Part shown: one piece after another, positions 1 through 12,702 of the stretch
Numbering within the stretch: position 1 is the stretch's first letter
Layout: every line of letters begins with the position of its first letter
Notes under the pieces: model-generated
Seen by the model: the letters and a program-made list of their open reading frames with translations, nothing else
Told to the model about the DNA's origin: nothing
The model's database searches: none
Made by a program: the position numbers and the translations under genes
Origin: Cylicocyclus nassatus
Lineage: Eukaryota > Nematoda > Chromadorea > Rhabditida > Strongylidae
NCBI GenBank assembly: GCA_958299035.1
Contig: CATQJL010000001.1
Span: 6,626,284 to 6,690,283, forward strand
DNA: 64,000 nucleotides
Direction of reading: 5' to 3'

Positions 1-2691
1 TTCTGCAAATAATTCGTTTCTTCTTCTTCACAAACACTGCCCACTTCCTCTTCTTTTTATTTACTGAATTGGAAAAAAAATTAGCTAAGGTAAAGTCACT
101 AAATAGTGACACTTACAATATATTTATGATAATTGCTTATTCAAAGTTCTGCCCTCTAAGTAGGAATGAAAGTATAATGGATTCAAAAAAGTCAATGGAA
201 AGCTTCTTAATAGATGAAAGCGATTTTTTTTCTCATTATCAAGCGTGAATATTCATCGACCTTCAAAAAGTAGAGATTTTCACGTTGCTAATCACGGAAT
301 TATTTATACTAAGCGTTCATTTAGTACAAAGCATAGATTCTCGAAATAATAAATGCAGTTATGTGCTAGACATCTCCCACATTCATTTTACATATAGGAA
401 AGGATGGTGCAGAGGTTTCAGACTGTTCACCTCAGCTCTGGTGAATCTTTGCCATTTGGTTCTAAAAAAATTACATAATGCGAAATCTGTACATATGATT
501 ACTCTTCGAAATTATTATGGATGAGCTTCAAAACTCACAAATGTCCAGCATCGAAAAATACAAGAAATTCGAAGTTTGAGTATCTGTGGAGGCACTGAAA
601 CGGCACAAATTTCTTTTATCCATAAGGGTTAGGTCAGAAATTTTTCTAGCATTTTTGAAAACCGAAATCCGAAAAGATTCATGTGCTTATATATTAACTT
701 GTATCAAAGCTATGCGCCACTAATCCTGCTGTGGGCACTACTGGAAATCATATAATGTACTTTTTCTTATTTTTACCAATTCAAATAAATTCGTTTAAGT
801 TGATGCAGACGGCGATATTTCAAGTTTTGATACAAGACGGACCAACTAACACTTGAAATTCACTAGTGTCTCTAGTTTTTGCACCTGTGAGTGTTTAGTC
901 TGTCTTCAAACAAGTAACAATCGTCATTCTCTCTCACTAAGCTTTTCAGGCTATGAACTAATCGCCATAAAGGAACAGCGGGAAGCAGAGGAGGGAGGGG
1001 AGGTAGGTGAAGGATTAATAGAGGAGGGATGACGAAGGTCAGAGTCATTAATCGTAGCTGCTTTCTTGTTATTCAGTTTAGAGAAGGACTAACAATATGT
1101 GGGTTCCTCGATTGCTTTCATTTTTTTATAATGAAAATTTTCTTTCCTTTTCTCGTCTCCTCTTGCTCATCTTTCCTTCCTTTTTCTTCAGTTTTCGCTG
1201 TACTTCAAAAGTATAGCTATATATGTAGTTTTTACTATACACAAAGCATAGCACGCCATTCGAATGCCAAGATTATGCACAGCCTTTTCTTGCCAAGTCA
1301 CCTTTCACCTCAAATTAAGGTTGTTTTGGTGTTTGGCACCTTTGGCACCAATTTCCGAGCTCTGCGCTCTCGAAAATTGATGCTATATGTTCTTTGACGT
1401 TAGTTTCTTGCTGCAGACTCCTTAAGAAGCATTGAATCCTAGTCGTTCATTTTTTTTCACTCTAAATCATTCTTCTGTTGCTCGGAACCAGATTTGATTC
1501 GCGATTTAGTGACGTCGACTAGGGTCAAAGGGTCCACAGCACTCTTTGGAATCTTTTTATTAATAAAATTATAATGATGAAAGACAATAATAAAAAAGCA
1601 ATATAAACTGCTCTAAACTTGAATAAATTAATGGAATTCAATAACTTTATTCAAAAAATTTATTCAAGGGAGGAACTCGCAGGCAAGCTTGGTTTGTATT
1701 TATTTGAGAAACTTGGGCTTGTTGAATTTTGTCAAGATCCTAAATGAGTTAGGTTTCCAACAAATTCTACAAGCTCTAAAACCTATATTTATTCGAATTT
1801 ATCAAATCACTAGGAAAAATCTAATTTATTACTCTTTCCCACATCTTTCCGCTACCGTACTAATTCGCTAGTCAGTACGGCAACGGGCGAAAGGCCTACA
1901 AAATAGGCTTCCCAAATTATAGCGAAAGGCAGGCCACTCCATTAGAATATTTCTCAAGATCTTGACATATTGAGAAATCCCAACAAGTTCAAAAATCTCG
2001 CCACTAATGTTTGAGGTCGTCCCTCCCCCCACCCACTCATATGACTCATCTTTAGTGGTGTCAAAGCCCATGTTCAGCTATGCTTGACTTACTCTAATTT
2101 CATGATAAAGTGATGACAAATAGGTAATTAGTTCAAAGCGAGTTCTGACGTTTAGTCGCGCATATGCATGTGTCATGGGGTAGTTAGTATAGCAATAGAA
2201 TATTCATGTTCCCGGGCTAAGGCAAAAGTTCATCTAGCGGAATTCCGAAACATTCCTGCATTCTATACTTATAAGTGCAGGTAGTTCTGCATTCATATAC
2301 TTTAGATTCACGGAAAAGGAAATAGTATCACACTTTTTCAAAAATTATTATCTTTTATTTAATCCATTATTTTCAATTAATACTTAACGATATTATTTTG
2401 GCTGTATGTCGTAGGTATTTGAAATAAGAAGTCTTTTTTGTAGCTGATCTGTGTAGCCTCTCAAGAATCACAAGATCAAATTACCATATGAGAAGGCTAG
2501 CTTCTCTTTATTCTAATAGGATTATAATAAAAATATCTCACAGTAAGAGTTTGAGGACAGTTCTTCTCGTCGAACCTCAAAAATTTGATAAAATCAACTG
2601 ATTTCTCTTGAAAAGTTGTAAAAATTCATTTCGAAGAATTGCTTGTCTTTAAACCTACCGCGAAAATTCTTCACTTTCAAAATTGCATCAT
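1..2691. other. Intergenic, no gene recognised
   Basis: AT-rich sequence. Open frames here are at most 122 codons, carry no recognisable domain and are not bounded by convincing splice sites in consistent phase. I see no clear repeat family. The stretch may hold distal regulatory DNA, but nothing shows this. Confidence 0.4.
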
Positions 2692-3172
2692 CTCAGAAAA
2701 CTGAGCGGAACTCCCGCAAAGCATTCGGGAAAGTTCCGCCGTATCACCCGCGGAAGTTCCGTAAACGTGCTGCGGAACTTCCGAAGAATGCGAATCACAA
2801 CAGTAAAAGAGAAGACCTAAACAATGTTCAAGCCTTTCTCTGTTGAATGCGAGACTCACTTACTATCTTTTGCATTACGGATGACATGTTCGATAATGCC
2901 CGTAGTTGTTGGCGAGCAACATCGTAAGAGACAACACATTCAAAACCCTGCGGAAGTACTTGTCAATGTGCTGCGGAACCACTGGCATTTTTCGGAAGTT
3001 CCGCAGCGCTCTGTATAAAGCCCTACGGAAGTTCCCGTTTTCATCCAGTCTAACGCGAAAGTCCTGCGGAAGTTCCCATTTTCAACGCTTCCACTTTGCA
3101 ATATTAAACAAAATCCTGCGAAACCGCTGCAAATTTTGCTTGTTCTGCGGAAGTTCCGGTGAATTGTCTGAG
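2692..3172. mobile_element. CTCAGACA-terminus element, GCGGAAGTTCCGC family, copy 1
   Basis: The left end reads CTCAGAAAACTGAGCGGAAC and the right end reads CGGTGAATTGTCTGAG, so the termini are inverted (the left is slightly degenerate). The 481-bp interior holds about eight copies of the odd palindrome GCGGAA-G-TTCCGC or its variants, on both sides and unevenly spaced. It matches 14519-14996 in size, ends and motif. There is no transposase, so it is non-autonomous. The open frames in it are by-products of the repeated motif. Confidence 0.75.
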
Positions 3173-3528
3173 GCGGCAATAAGATGCTATGAGATCCTTG
3201 TCATACTATAAGAGAAATCGTAGTATAAGAAAATAAAGTTATAGAAGATCAAAGAGTGTATTTTTTTGGGATCCCTGTATGTTACTTTCTAAATGACTCT
3301 CTAAAGACGTGTGTAAGAGAACATCGTAACTTTGCATACCCTTAGCAGATGCATGACACGCAATAAGTGTCCTATGCGGAGTACTACAACATATCATTCA
3401 AAATAACTTTTGCTACGACTATCACCTTTGAACACGCTATACATTTCAAATTCCGAATCGCTTGGCTCTCACCAAACTGGTGAATTCGCCAATTAGAAAG
3501 AAAGTTGTTTTGAAGTCTTTTGTAGGGA

Positions 3529-3746
3529 CAGGGCTAGGCACGAGCTGGCACAAGGAAAATTTCAAGGTCCCCTTTGATTTTGAAAATTTCTTACGATGTC
3601 CCCTTTGCCCGTAAACCCTAAGCGTAAAAAGTCGTCTAGAAAAGGCGCACTTTTTGTGTCTTTTCGGCCGCAAAAACGATGTCGCTTTTGCGTTTTGTCC
3701 CAAAAACGACGTCCATCTTGGCTCGGTGCCAGCTGTGCCGAGCCGT
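3529..3746. mobile_element. Short TIR element starting CAGGGCTAGGCACGAG
   Basis: The left end CAGGGCTAGGCACGAGCTGG mirrors the right end GCCAGCTGTGCCGAGCCGTG. The same terminus recurs as CCACCTCGTGCCGAGCCCTG at 8319-8338 and in partial form near 9480. A CAG-initial terminus fits hAT-type elements, but I see no convincing 8-bp target duplication here. Confidence 0.5.
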
Positions 3747-3848
3747 GTATAAGGGGAAGGGTGAGGAAGAGGAGGGGGGGGGGAGTCTTTTGTTCAACTT
3801 TTCTATGCTATACGGTTGTTACTCCAGTACGTACAAATGGAGCTAAAC

Positions 3849-4048
3849 ATACAGCCGAAGTTGCTGGAAGGCGACTTCGGCTGTATGTTTGGCTATAAGG
3901 CTAGGTAATGGCCAGTGACCTAATCAAGGCCAGGGTAATGGCCAGAGAGCACGCGCGCGGGAGAGGCGCAGACAGCGTCGCAGGCGCAGCGGCCTTAATC
4001 GAGTTACAGGGCCCCGCCTTCCAGCCGCCAATCCACTTGAAACAAAGG
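3849..4048. mobile_element. Degenerate copy of the 160-bp GCGCC-rich MITE family, next to a hairpin
   Basis: The right part, to about 4048, ends with GCCTTCCAGCCGCCAATCC followed by CTTGAAACAAAGG, the same terminus as the copies at 9.3, 12.7 and 55.5 kb. The interior shows the family's GAGGCGCAGAC...GTCGCAGGCGC block and the GTGACCTAAT motif. The left terminus is missing. In its place lies a 42-bp near-perfect hairpin (3849-3890, arms ACATACAGCCGAAGT and its complement), suggesting a rearranged or interrupted end. Confidence 0.55.
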
Positions 4049-4852
4049 TTATTTTATCGTTACCCATCAGTGACTTCCTCCTTTTAAGTATCGTATCTTG
4101 GCATAAAAATGTTTTTTGCAAGAGTTTTGAGAGAAGATAGACAAGGGCATACTGTTTAATGTTTTTCTGTTGACATGGATTTCAGCATGAAAGAGCCACT
4201 CGTTTATTTTCTTGCCCTAAAAGAGTATTTTGCAGAAGCTCATAATGAGCGTGATAAAGCCCGGCAAATTGTTCAACGTTTCGTCATACTGCTTGCATAG
4301 GTTTTTTGCGTCTAATTGTATTTGTCATTCTCAATTTGTTTCTGAATGAAGACTGGGTTGCAGAACTGGAGTGCTCGCGGAGATAATTATCATTTCTCAG
4401 TTGCAATAAAGTGAATGCGAATGCTGAGTCAACATGGCACTTATTTTTTGCAGGATTTTCTACTACTCTGTCTTTTTTGAACTTACTTGTGATCAGCTCA
4501 GCGCGGTGATTTTTAAACTGAGCAATCGTTGATTTTATATTCTTTCACATTATTCCATCGACCGCAGACCCACCTATGATAGAACTTTTTTAAAATCAAA
4601 AAAAAATCTCCTGAATATATTGTACTAATACGATTTCCTTGCAGGAATCATTCAGGATTTTTTGTTACTTTCTGAGTCATCGTGAATATTAACAATATCA
4701 AAAGTTAAACTTTAAGCCTGCATAAAGGTACATGCGCTCAAAAGACTGAAAATATGGTTCATAAAGTGTCCAGAGTTTATTTTGCAAGCTATGCTAGAGC
4801 ACGATCTGAACAGCGAAAATGGCGTAATTAACGAATACTCATTATATCAGGT

Positions 4853-5423
4853 TGAATCAAAAAATCGTTACTTCTTCCTATCAGGGTGTTTTTGCATGAC
4901 TTAAATTTTATTGAAAAGATCAAACCATGCACTTTCTTGAGGCTCTTCAACTGCTATCTACTAAAGCTTTGAACGTAGAAATAAAATTGGGAAAAGAAAA
5001 TTACTTCAATTTCGGAATTTTAAGCCAAGCCGTTGAAATTTCGAAACTGCGCCATAACATCCAGCTGTTCTTTGAAGAGCTATGATTTTTGACATAAATG
5101 TCAAAAAATCAATTATTTTAAGAAGCTGATTTTTTGGCAGTGTTTCTCGAAAATCATAACTTTTAAAAGAACATCTGGATTTTATGGCACAGTTGTGGAA
5201 TTTTCACCTTGCCGGCTTGAAACTTTTGAAATCTATGTGATTTGATTTGCTTTTCCCGATTTTATCTCTGCAACCAAAGCTTAGTAAAGAGCAAGCAAGG
5301 TGCCGTTAAAAAGTATAAGTTTTGTTCATCGTAACATTATGTTTTTCGTGCAATATCATAGTAAGAGAAAGAAATTACGATTTTCTGAAAGTGGTGAGAA
5401 CGAACTTTCGGTTCAACCTAATA
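4853..5423. mobile_element. Degenerate foldback MITE, AGGTTGAA termini
   Basis: The left end ATCAGGTTGAATCAAAAA and the right end CTTTCGGTTCAACCTAAT are inverted relatives of the termini of the cleaner element at 18173-18864. The two halves mirror each other imperfectly (for example TAACATCCAGCTGTTCTTT near 5053 and its reverse near 5170). No transposase is present. The 137-codon open frame starting at 5300 straddles the right terminus and is not a credible gene. Confidence 0.55.
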
Positions 5424-5816
5424 CTGTAATCTACATGGATTTTGCAGAGGCCGAGAGTTGTTCTATCAGCATTCTCGTCTTCGCAAAAGTGGAATTTTCA
5501 ATATCTTGCTACAAAAAAGGTCTTTTTGACATACAGGGGACCCAAGGAGTGAACTCTGTTCAGTGGTCATTGGGCTTAACTCTGGTGTCTTCCGCTTTTT
5601 TTGAGGTACCACTGAGCCGGCTCCAACTTAGGTTTACAGTATGGAGTGAATCACCGATTGTGCTTTATTACTGTAGGGTTACGGTAGGAATTTTCATTTT
5701 CGCCATTATGTAAGCCGTTTAGCAAATTTTATCTCAAAAGATGTGTAGCAGGGTTTGACGCATGGTGTTTCTACGACACAACTTTTTATATTTTTTTCAA
5801 TTTTGTACATCACTTG

Positions 5817-6037
5817 TTAAGGGCCGGGAATACCTCACGCGATTTGGCAACATTCCAACTGTCCATAACTCACCGTAAGCACATTTTGAATGTACAGAAA
5901 ATAGGGCATTTTATCAGTCCACGTAAGTTATACATACTATGCATGTGCAGTTTGCTAGTGTTGGATCTGAAGACTTCCGGCGAATTGCCAAATCGCGTCG
6001 CAAAACTGAAATCGCGTGAGGTGGCCCGGCCCTTTAC
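5817..6037. mobile_element. MITE with TTAAGGGCC termini, copy 1
   Basis: The ends are TTAAGGGCCGGGAATAC and its inverse CGGCCCTTTA, and both are followed inward by CACGCGATTT. The copy at 48480-48716 carries the same ends and interior in the opposite orientation (shared blocks include GTTATGGACAGTTGGAAT and GGATCTGAAGACTTC). A TTAA or TA target is possible. Confidence 0.7.
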
Positions 6038-7679
6038 GGAGTGACACAACTTATTGAGAACATTACGGTAAAGAATTTTTTACTCGAAGACTTTGATTAG
6101 CAAGCTTTTGGCCTTTTCTACTCGCGCTGAGCTCCAAAGAGCATAAAAATGTAGAGTGAGCTTTTCGTCAACTCCCAGAAAAGAACGCGATTTCCTTAAT
6201 GGGCGGTCCTAACGTCCATACTGTGCGCTAACCTCACAATCTTTCGGATCGAGGACCGACTCTATCTGCCTTGCACTCTCATGCCTCATCGTTGAGGGGG
6301 CGGTTTTCCAGTTGATGAGCAATTTTCTCGTTAATGGCTTTATGTATTTTTTTCTATTTTGCACTTTTGAGACGTTTGGGATTGTTGCGCTAAAATTGTG
6401 CAGCATTCGTCTTTAGACGCCCTTGATTTTACCCGCACATTGCTTTCGAAGAAACTATCCGGTAAATTTGGGTATCAACGTTTCTTATGTAATTGAATGG
6501 GATTGGGATGCGGGAGGCATATACGATCTCTTTGACCAAGACATTACTAAACCTCAGGGCTCGTGGTTCCTACCGTACTCAATGACTGGTCTGCTCGAAA
6601 AAGCGTACGGTCGGTACGGTCTCGATTTTGAAGTTTGCTTTCAGTTATGAATGACCGTCGTGCTGTCCCTTACACAATGCTTTCCACATAGGAAGCTCAG
6701 GTAATCTCGGAAAAGTCTAGAAATTGCCTTAAATGCAAGCTAAATTTGTGCTCAAAATGTTACAGTAATTCCGATAACCTTGCGCTTTAACTGCGTCGTT
6801 TTAATTGAATCAACAGCCTAGCTTACGAACTTTTTCGTTTTTTAGTGATAAATTCTGTTTTGTCTACGAAATTTACTACCATTTTGTATTAGAGATACGC
6901 AAACTTTACCTTTGCTTGTATTTTCCGGTTGGCCAAGCCTACTATCCTTTTGGGAAACATTAAATGGTACCACTGTCCTGTGGAAAGGGGGGGAGGGGTA
7001 GGCTCAGACTTGATGATGGGTTTACTCCTACTCAATTCTCAAAGAAGTTGCTTCTTTGCCTCAAAAATAAGTTCAAAGCCCACACGCAATGAGTACTAAA
7101 AGCGTCGAAATCTTCATTCCAACTTTATAAACATTAGTACGATTTGAGCGCGCTTACGTAAGCCGACATAACATTGAAAAATTTATGGCTGTATCACGAT
7201 TTTGAGCTCCGGATATCGTGGACCTTTAAGCATACGCCATAGCCTGTGACTGAGTTCTCGTCAAGCTTTCTTTTTTTCTCGTCCTAGCTACCTCCCTTTT
7301 TTAAAGACATTCCATGGAAAAGTTCAGCCGTCTGCCGGCCTTTGTCCACAGTCTCTTCCGCGACTCCGCGACTCAAAGGCGTCGTAACTAGAACATCTGA
7401 AAGACTACTGTGCAACGCTTACATATATGCACTGCACACTATTTCATGTAATCTGGCCAATGGCTCATTATCAGTGCGTCCATTCCAAAAAATCTATAAA
7501 ACGTGTAACTTTCATCAGGGCACGGCATAGGTGGCTTAGCAAGCAAGCTGGATATCGTTTTTGGGGAAAAAGCAAGGGGGATATTGTTTTGCGAAAAAAC
7601 ATAACGTTGTCTTTCGATCTGCGGCCGGCACGCTGCCGGCATGTCGCTAGCAAATAAACAAAAGGTTTGTTTACAGCGA
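6038..7679. other. Intergenic; possible phosphatase-like gene scrap at 6240-6340
   Basis: There is no reconstructable gene. Around 6240-6340 (+) a translation beginning SFGSRT resembles the exon of the PP1-like gene at 57817 that begins SFGART, with about 70 percent identity over the first 30 bases. No flanking exons were found, so this may be a degraded fragment or coincidence. Confidence 0.25.
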
Positions 7680-8970
7680 AGTGAAGATGAAATGACACCA
7701 AAATAGGTGTGTAGATGGGCAATGGGGAGTTAGGACTAAGTATGAAAAATTATGAAAAAATTATGTGAACTAAAGGCGTGCTCAACTTTTTTCGGAGTTA
7801 GGTGGCTTTGAAGCCACCTGGATAGCCACCTGAGGTGGCTTAGGAAAGAAAAAGTCATAAATTTTTCCTCCCTCACATAATTTTTCTACTTTCTTTACAT
7901 ACCTTCCATCTACATCCCAAACCCTACAAACTGGTTCCTAAACCGCCTTAAACCCCCTTCTCCCCGCTTAGTTATAGCCCCTTGAAAATTTTAAATGGCC
8001 GCGGAAAGGCTGCTCTAGGCGCGTATTGCTGCACGATGGACACATTATGCCACCATTTTGGAGAATATGAATATAATCGTGTGTGTTCGATAGTCCTTTT
8101 TCTTTTTTTTCTGCTGTTGCTTTGTACCGTTCCTTTTCATGTAATTTCTGTTCGAATATCTCGTGGCGGATGTCGAAATTTCATTAAAGTCAAAAGGGAC
8201 TTTATTTTTTTGCAATTTCGGGACGCCACCTCGTGCGAGCCCTGGTCAAGGGTCGAAGGGGACTTCGTAAAAATTCGCAAAAGTCAAGGGGGACTTCGTT
8301 TTTTGCATTTTCAACTAGCCACCTCGTGCCGAGCCCTGACTTTCATTTATCAAAAAAGCATTTGAAGGACAAAATGAAATTGCTGTTTGCTGGGTGAAAA
8401 ACCAAACCTTGTTCAGCAGTCCTTACAACTTTTGTCCTCGCTTAGATCTTCATGCCTAAAATGGCGCTAAGAATTTGGAAAGGCTTTTCCGAAAAAGGCA
8501 AAACAGGACTTTTCATCATAGATAACTATTCCTATTTTCCGCCGCCCGGTTGCAACGACTAGCGGACGAAAAAGAAGTTTTAGAAATTTTTGCAGATGCA
8601 CGGCATAAAAGCTGTGTCCGATACTGGCTCTCATCGCCGTTTGTCACGTTGAACGCGAATGTGAGCTTTATAGCGCTGAAAATGGCAAGAAAAGCCTCCA
8701 CCATGAAATCGATGCTCTTTTTCCTGTTTTAGAATCAAAATGTTACTTTATACTAAAATATAGGTTTAGAACGGATTTATATAAAAATTTTGAAAAGCTC
8801 ATGTGAATGGAAACTTTGCTTACCTCAGGTGGGCGACTGCCCACCTAACTTGGAAAAAAGTCAAGATGATCTTTATTCACCTATATTTTTCATAATTTTT
8901 CATACTTTGCTCCTCAATCCAATTGCGCATACACTCACCAAATTTCGTGCCATGTCGTCATCTGTACGTT
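7680..8970. mobile_element. Large degenerate foldback element
   Basis: The left half around 7730-7860 (AGTATGAAAAATTATG, then CTTTTTTCGGAGTTAGGTGG) mirrors the right half around 8840-8915 (CCACCTAACTTGGAAAAAAG, then CATAATTTTTCATACT). The similarity continues outward to about 7680 and 8970. Inside, 8160-8340 carries a direct duplication of the block GGGACTTCGT...CCACCTCGTG, which ends in the CAGGGCTCGGCACGAG terminus and indicates a second, nested element. Exact ends are uncertain. Confidence 0.5.
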
Positions 8971-9261
8971 GCGAACGAGCCACTTCATCATTTTGTGGTA
9001 ATGGGAAAATTATCTGAAAAAAAGCTTGTTACAACCTTCAGTCACATGTTTTCCACAATGCTCTGCACCATGCTTCTTTACTCCATATCCGTTTATACTC
9101 CAAATTCTTAGTCATATCGTTATGTGTACGTTGTAATTAATCAAGACATTTGATTACAACCCAATGAAAGAAAATTCGGTTTGAAGATGACGCTGAGCAA
9201 GATCATGCTTTTACATGTCAGTTGTGTAGCAACTTGTTAAAAGAGTGTATGTAAGTGTAAC

Positions 9262-9418
9262 TTTTGATTCAACTTGGTCGGCTGAGAGGCGGGGCTTTGT
9301 GACCTAATTAAGCCCTCGACGCAGTCGGCGTCTCTCTCGCGCTTGTGGTCTCGCATTCTCTAGCCTCACTAGATCACGAAGCGCCGCCTTCCAGTCGCCA
9401 ATCCAGTTGAATCAAAGA
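9262..9418. mobile_element. 160-bp MITE family, copy 2
   Basis: It begins TTTTGATTCAACTTGG and ends CCAGTTGAATCAAAG, forming terminal inverted repeats. Internal inverted blocks are GTGACCTAATTA and TAGATCACGAA. The centre contains GACGC...GGCGTC and CTCTCTCGCGC. It is non-autonomous and has no coding potential. Confidence 0.7.
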
Positions 9419-9717
9419 ATATATTCACGAAAGCCCCTATGTTTGCCATCCAAAATGATTTTCCGGTTGACGTTTGTCCACCTCGTGCCAGACCCTGGTA
9501 CAGACATTTTCTGCATGCTCTTACTCATTAATAATAGGCGGGGTTGACCCACTGGGTGGGACCATCCCACTCCAGAATGACGTGAATCGCCCTTGCACTT
9601 TCTGTAGTCGCTAAGCTGGGGCCCAGCCTCAATGTCGTGGAATGCCTGTTCGCTCCCATTCAGGCTGTTCCATCTTCACATTTAGTTATTTGAGCTGATA
9701 TCTCTTGAAAGAATACA

Positions 9718-10711
9718 CCTGTGGCCGTATTCATCAACGAATTCTGAGGGTTAAAGTCCCAGGGTTAAACTAACCCTAGAGGGTTAGTTTAACCCTGGGA
9801 AGCGATTAACCCTTCTTTATGAAACAGGGTAGACTTAACCTTGAGGGTTAAATCGACCCTTGAGGGTAAACCTTACCCCGAAAGCGATCAACCCGTGTTC
9901 ATCAACGAACCCTGAGGGTTAAACTGACCCTGGAGGGTAAAATTTACGTGATTCATCAGGGTTAAATTAACCCTAGCTTAGAGCAAGGTTAACTCTAACC
10001 TAACACTTCATACGAACATTTACTCGCATCTAATAGTCTTATAGAAAACGATTAACGAGTGTTGTAGTATTTAGTATTAGTTGTTGTAATGGTATTCAGT
10101 TTCAACTTTGTTTCATGTTCAAATTCGAAGTACATGAAACACTGACTTCGCGAGAAAAAAATTCTAGCTTTGGTGACAAATGAATGCAACGAGGAGAAAT
10201 GGTTGCGCATTCCACTCTGACAAGTGCCAAAACAGAAGAATTCTTTTATGATAAAACGCATTGATCCTTAAAAGAGTAGCCACTGCGCAAAAGTAGAACT
10301 TACACGGCACAATTGCACACAAGAAAATAAACTCACGCTGTAAGATTGGATGCTGCACGAATATGCTGGAGATATATTATAAAAACTAGTGTTAGAAGCT
10401 TATTCGTTGATTATACTATTATAACAGTGAAAGAATAAAAGTATAAGATGAATTTAGCACGTACTTAGGCATTCTTTGATGTGAGTTTGCAGAGCTCACG
10501 CGTAACTGACGCCTTACCCCTCCAGGGTTAGTTTAACCCTCAGGGTTAATTGATGAATACGGCCACAGGTTCGTTGATCGATACGGGTGGATCGCGTTCC
10601 GTGGTAAACCCTACCCTATGTTAATGAATACGGCCAACGAACCCTGAGGGTTTAATAACTTACCCTCCTGGGTTAGTTTAACCCTCAGGGTTCGTGGATG
10701 AATACGGCCAC
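9718..10711. repeat. Inverted-repeat element with GGGTTA palindromes, plus a second partial copy
   Basis: The inverted termini CCTGTGGCCGTATTCATCA (9718) and its complement ending near 10569 enclose clusters of the palindrome TTTAACCCTCAGGGTTAAA at 9745-9990 and 10525-10550. A second tail at 10600-10711 repeats the motif and ends in GATGAATACGGCCAC. The hexamer GGGTTA resembles a telomeric repeat, but it is arranged as dispersed palindromes rather than head-to-tail arrays, and nematode telomeres are normally TTAGGC. It is best read as a MITE family with palindromic filler. Confidence 0.6.
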
Positions 10712-11606
10712 TGAAGACTTCTCTTGGCAATCGCAAAGTAATTTTCACCTCCCCTTCCTTTTAACCAAATTCTTCTGAGCTTGTTGGTATAATTTACTCA
10801 ATCATATTCTCTGATTTAGTTGTTTTGCTGCATTATTTTTGAGTTATTTATAGATGAGCAGGTGAAACAGGGTGACGGCAAGAAGCGAAAAAAACCAGCA
10901 TGTCGTATATATTGGCATTACAGTTAATGTCGTTTCGAACGTCTTTGAGGCTTTTTTGTAAACTCATGAGTCAAAAGTTTACATCAGCGAATTCCTTCAT
11001 TAGATTACTTCCGCCTGATCCATGAGTAACTAAATGTGAGAGTATTTAGTAGTATTAGTGCGCTCAAACATTAGGAAAAAAGAAGAAGAGAGAAAAGAAA
11101 ATGAAGCATTAGAAAATGCCTAATGCTTTTTAAAAATTTCAAAATTATGGGATCCTCTTCGTTACCCCTCTCCATTCTTGAACCTGGTCTCCTCCTTGAT
11201 TCGGCTTTGTTACTCCCCTATAATCTAAATGAAAGGCTGAATGACTCTCAGCCATTACAAGTAGGCGTAATGATAAATGAATGCAGTTGCATTCATGTAT
11301 CATTACTCTCTGGCCATCTCATCGACTAGGAGCAAAAAAATGTCATTTATTTTTTTGTAATGGTTAGTAGAGCTTAGAATGAGCAATTCTGAGAGTTGGC
11401 CACAAGAAAGATGTGTTTTGCTGTTTGATGTCCATGACTGGAATATTCACAGAGCATTTGAAGAAACTTGAAGAAAAAATCGACGAATTTGAGAAGAAAA
11501 CTTTCAATCAAACAAAAAAATATCTATCATTTGATGATTGATATCTTGAAAATTTTTAACCACGTAAAAGCTAAAGGTACATGAAGTAATGATTGCATTT
11601 ATATTA
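10712..11606. other. Intergenic, nothing recognised
   Basis: No gene, RNA or repeat boundaries are supportable here. Short open frames lack any domain or splice context. Confidence 0.35.
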
Positions 11607-12070
11607 GGTTGCTACATAAGTTACGTTACACTCAACTGAAAAATCCTCATAACTCTGTCAAATGATTATTCCTTATCTTCACACTATGTATAATGTTGCA
11701 GATTTTTGACATATAGATGTCACACATAAAAGGTCAAATTTTAAAATATTTTGAAATTTTTTCCAATTATTTTTCGCAGACTTCCAATTTTGGTTATTGA
11801 GGAGAAACTTCCAAACTGCACCGTGGTTCTACCAATGCTCCTAGAAGTCCACAAATTTAAAAAGTTGGAAAATAAAGAAAAAATGAAGGTTGGAGCGCTT
11901 CAACAGAGTTTTCTTTATATTTATTGTAAGTCATGTGGTGAGGGCATAAATAGTGCCAGCACATAGCCCTTTATCCCTTTCCCATGTATGCCAAATATGA
12001 GATCTTGCCGAATTTTCTAGACTTTTCCAGAAGAAGAGGAAGAAAGTGTAACAAAACTTATGTAACAACC
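11607..12070. mobile_element. Tc1/mariner-like MITE, TA-GGTTG termini
   Basis: The left end is GGTTGCTACATAAGTTACG after a TA, and the right end is AACTTATGTAACAACC. The inner terminal blocks GTTACACT and AGTGTAAC also mirror. A lone matching end (AAGTGTAACAAGACTTATG, then TAACAACCTAATAG) lies at 24465-24497, a probable relic of the same family. No transposase is present. Confidence 0.55.
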
Positions 12071-12702
12071 AAAAAATTTCCTAGTAACAATCCTGTATTT
12101 AGACATATCCAAAATTTTCTTTTTTCTTGCGTTCACCTGTTTTTTCAGATCTTACTCTTCATTTTTGAGTCTCCTCAAACTAACCCGCTTCCCTCCTCCT
12201 CCCCCTGCCTTCTTTGTTTACTGATTATAATAGCTTCCTAACTCTCGTTTAGGTTGTATTTACCTACTACTGAAATTTAGCTAGTAAGCCCCCCTCCACC
12301 TCATCTTCTCTTCACCTCACTGCAGTATTTTTAAAGCTAAAAACGTATTTCTTTACAACAGCTGCGGTTATAAACCTTGATAAAAATTATCGTTCTATAC
12401 TTGTAATGTCTATCAAGTCACTTATGGAAAAAAAGCAAAAATTAATTTCTAAGCACTTGTGCTGCATAGAAATGTTTGCTTGACTGTTGCTTATATCTTT
12501 GATCGAATTTATGCCAGAGTAATTATCATCCAAGCTTTTTGAAAAATCCCGTATGTATCTTAACGCGAGAAATCTCTGGAACATGGGAAAATATAAATAA
12601 ATGCAAGCTCCGCCTTTGCTCCGCCCCTTTACTGCCTATGTCCTTTGCTTCGTAAAGCATATGTGTTTCTGTAAGTCAGCACCTGTTACAACCAAATACA
12701 TA

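Noticed and set aside
2643..3211. Cluster of open frames rich in cysteine and arginine
   Set aside because: They arise from the repeated GCGGAAGTTCCGC motif of a mobile element and run in several frames at once.
5300..5713. 137-codon plus-strand open frame
   Set aside because: It crosses the terminus of a foldback MITE and a mariner-like subterminal sequence, so it is composite transposon DNA.
9740..10710. Telomere or internal telomeric repeat
   Set aside because: The GGGTTA units are dispersed palindromes inside an element with its own inverted ends, not head-to-tail arrays, and nematode telomeres are usually TTAGGC.
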